From Geminicoccaceae bacterium (GTDB taxonomy: Bacteria; Pseudomonadota; Alphaproteobacteria; Geminicoccales; Geminicoccaceae): 6,206 nucleotides of DNA. Both the position numbers and the translations under genes were made by a program. Shown in pieces: positions 6,178 through 6,206 of this stretch. The notes under the pieces were generated by a model. It was not told the DNA's origin, did no database searches, and saw nothing but the letters and a program-made list of their open reading frames with translations. The stretch covers positions 1 to 6,206 of the forward strand of contig JAGREZ010000451.1 in NCBI GenBank assembly GCA_020446285.1, given 5' to 3'. Each line of letters begins with the position of its first letter. Positions within the stretch are counted from its first letter, which is position 1.

Positions 6178-6206
6178 GGTTCCCTCCCGTATTCCTGTTG
6201 CATGGT
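6178..6206 (-). other. Operon leader fragment upstream of allG
   Basis: Only 29 bases precede the allG start. They hold the Shine-Dalgarno described separately and no recognisable promoter element. No upstream stop codon in the allG frame falls inside the window, so whether allG is the first gene of the operon cannot be told. Confidence 0.5.
6184..6191 (-). promoter_or_regulatory. Strong ribosome binding site deciding the TTG start of allG
   Basis: Read on the minus strand, the bases before the allG TTG are CGGGAGGGAACC, a purine-rich GGGAGG Shine-Dalgarno at a usable distance from the start codon. The in-frame triplets upstream of TTG contain no ATG or GTG within the window, and the nearby ATG at 6203 opens a different frame, so this site is the main argument for the TTG start. 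Confidence 0.7.

Noticed and set aside
5847..6203. 118-codon minus-strand frame starting at the ATG at 6203
   Set aside because: It runs out of frame with allG, is dominated by Arg/Ser/Pro, and covers codons for conserved DUF1116 blocks.
1..6206. Search for CRISPR arrays, tRNA or rRNA genes, insertion sequences, att sites and toxin-antitoxin pairs
   Set aside because: No tandem repeat-spacer pattern, tRNA-like cloverleaf, transposase or recombinase motif was seen; the window is filled by one catabolic operon.

Overview
This window is a GC-rich stretch from a bacterium; base composition and codon style suggest a proteobacterium, probably an alphaproteobacterium (inference only, since there is no rRNA or other marker gene). 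About 97% of it is one tightly packed operon of five genes, all on the minus strand. In transcription order, right to left, they are: a DUF1116/YlbE protein (allG, 6177-4891), an FdrA protein with a succinyl-CoA-synthetase-alpha-like fold (allF, 4894-3416), a carbamate kinase (arcC/allK type, 3411-2437), a DUF2877/YlbF protein (allH, 2447-1710), and a gamma-glutamyltransferase-family Ntn hydrolase that most resembles oxamate amidohydrolase HpxW (1716-148). Junctions are a 4-base ATGA overlap, a 4-base gap, an 11-base overlap and a 7-base overlap, so the genes are almost certainly co-transcribed and probably translationally coupled.

The proteins assemble into one plausible pathway. In E. coli the AllF, AllG and AllH proteins (formerly FdrA, YlbE, YlbF) have been assigned to oxamate carbamoyltransferase, the long-orphan enzyme that splits oxalurate with phosphate into oxamate and carbamoyl phosphate. 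Carbamate kinase then converts carbamoyl phosphate and ADP to ATP, CO2 and ammonia. In E. coli oxamate is a waste product. Here the fifth gene would hydrolyse oxamate to oxalate and ammonia, so the operon could release both oxalurate nitrogens and yield one ATP. The family assignments rest on sequence motifs; the pathway is an inference from putting them side by side.

The remaining sequence is small: 147 bases beyond the 3' end of the operon (1-147), locally AT-richer, with small inverted repeats and no convincing gene; and 29 bases upstream of allG (6178-6206) that hold a strong Shine-Dalgarno sequence supporting a TTG start. The promoter and any regulator or transporter lie outside the window. 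The most unusual sequence structure is a perfect 12-bp inverted repeat inside allF (3903-3932), placed in a linker of the protein. All long plus-strand reading frames look like antisense shadows of these five genes.
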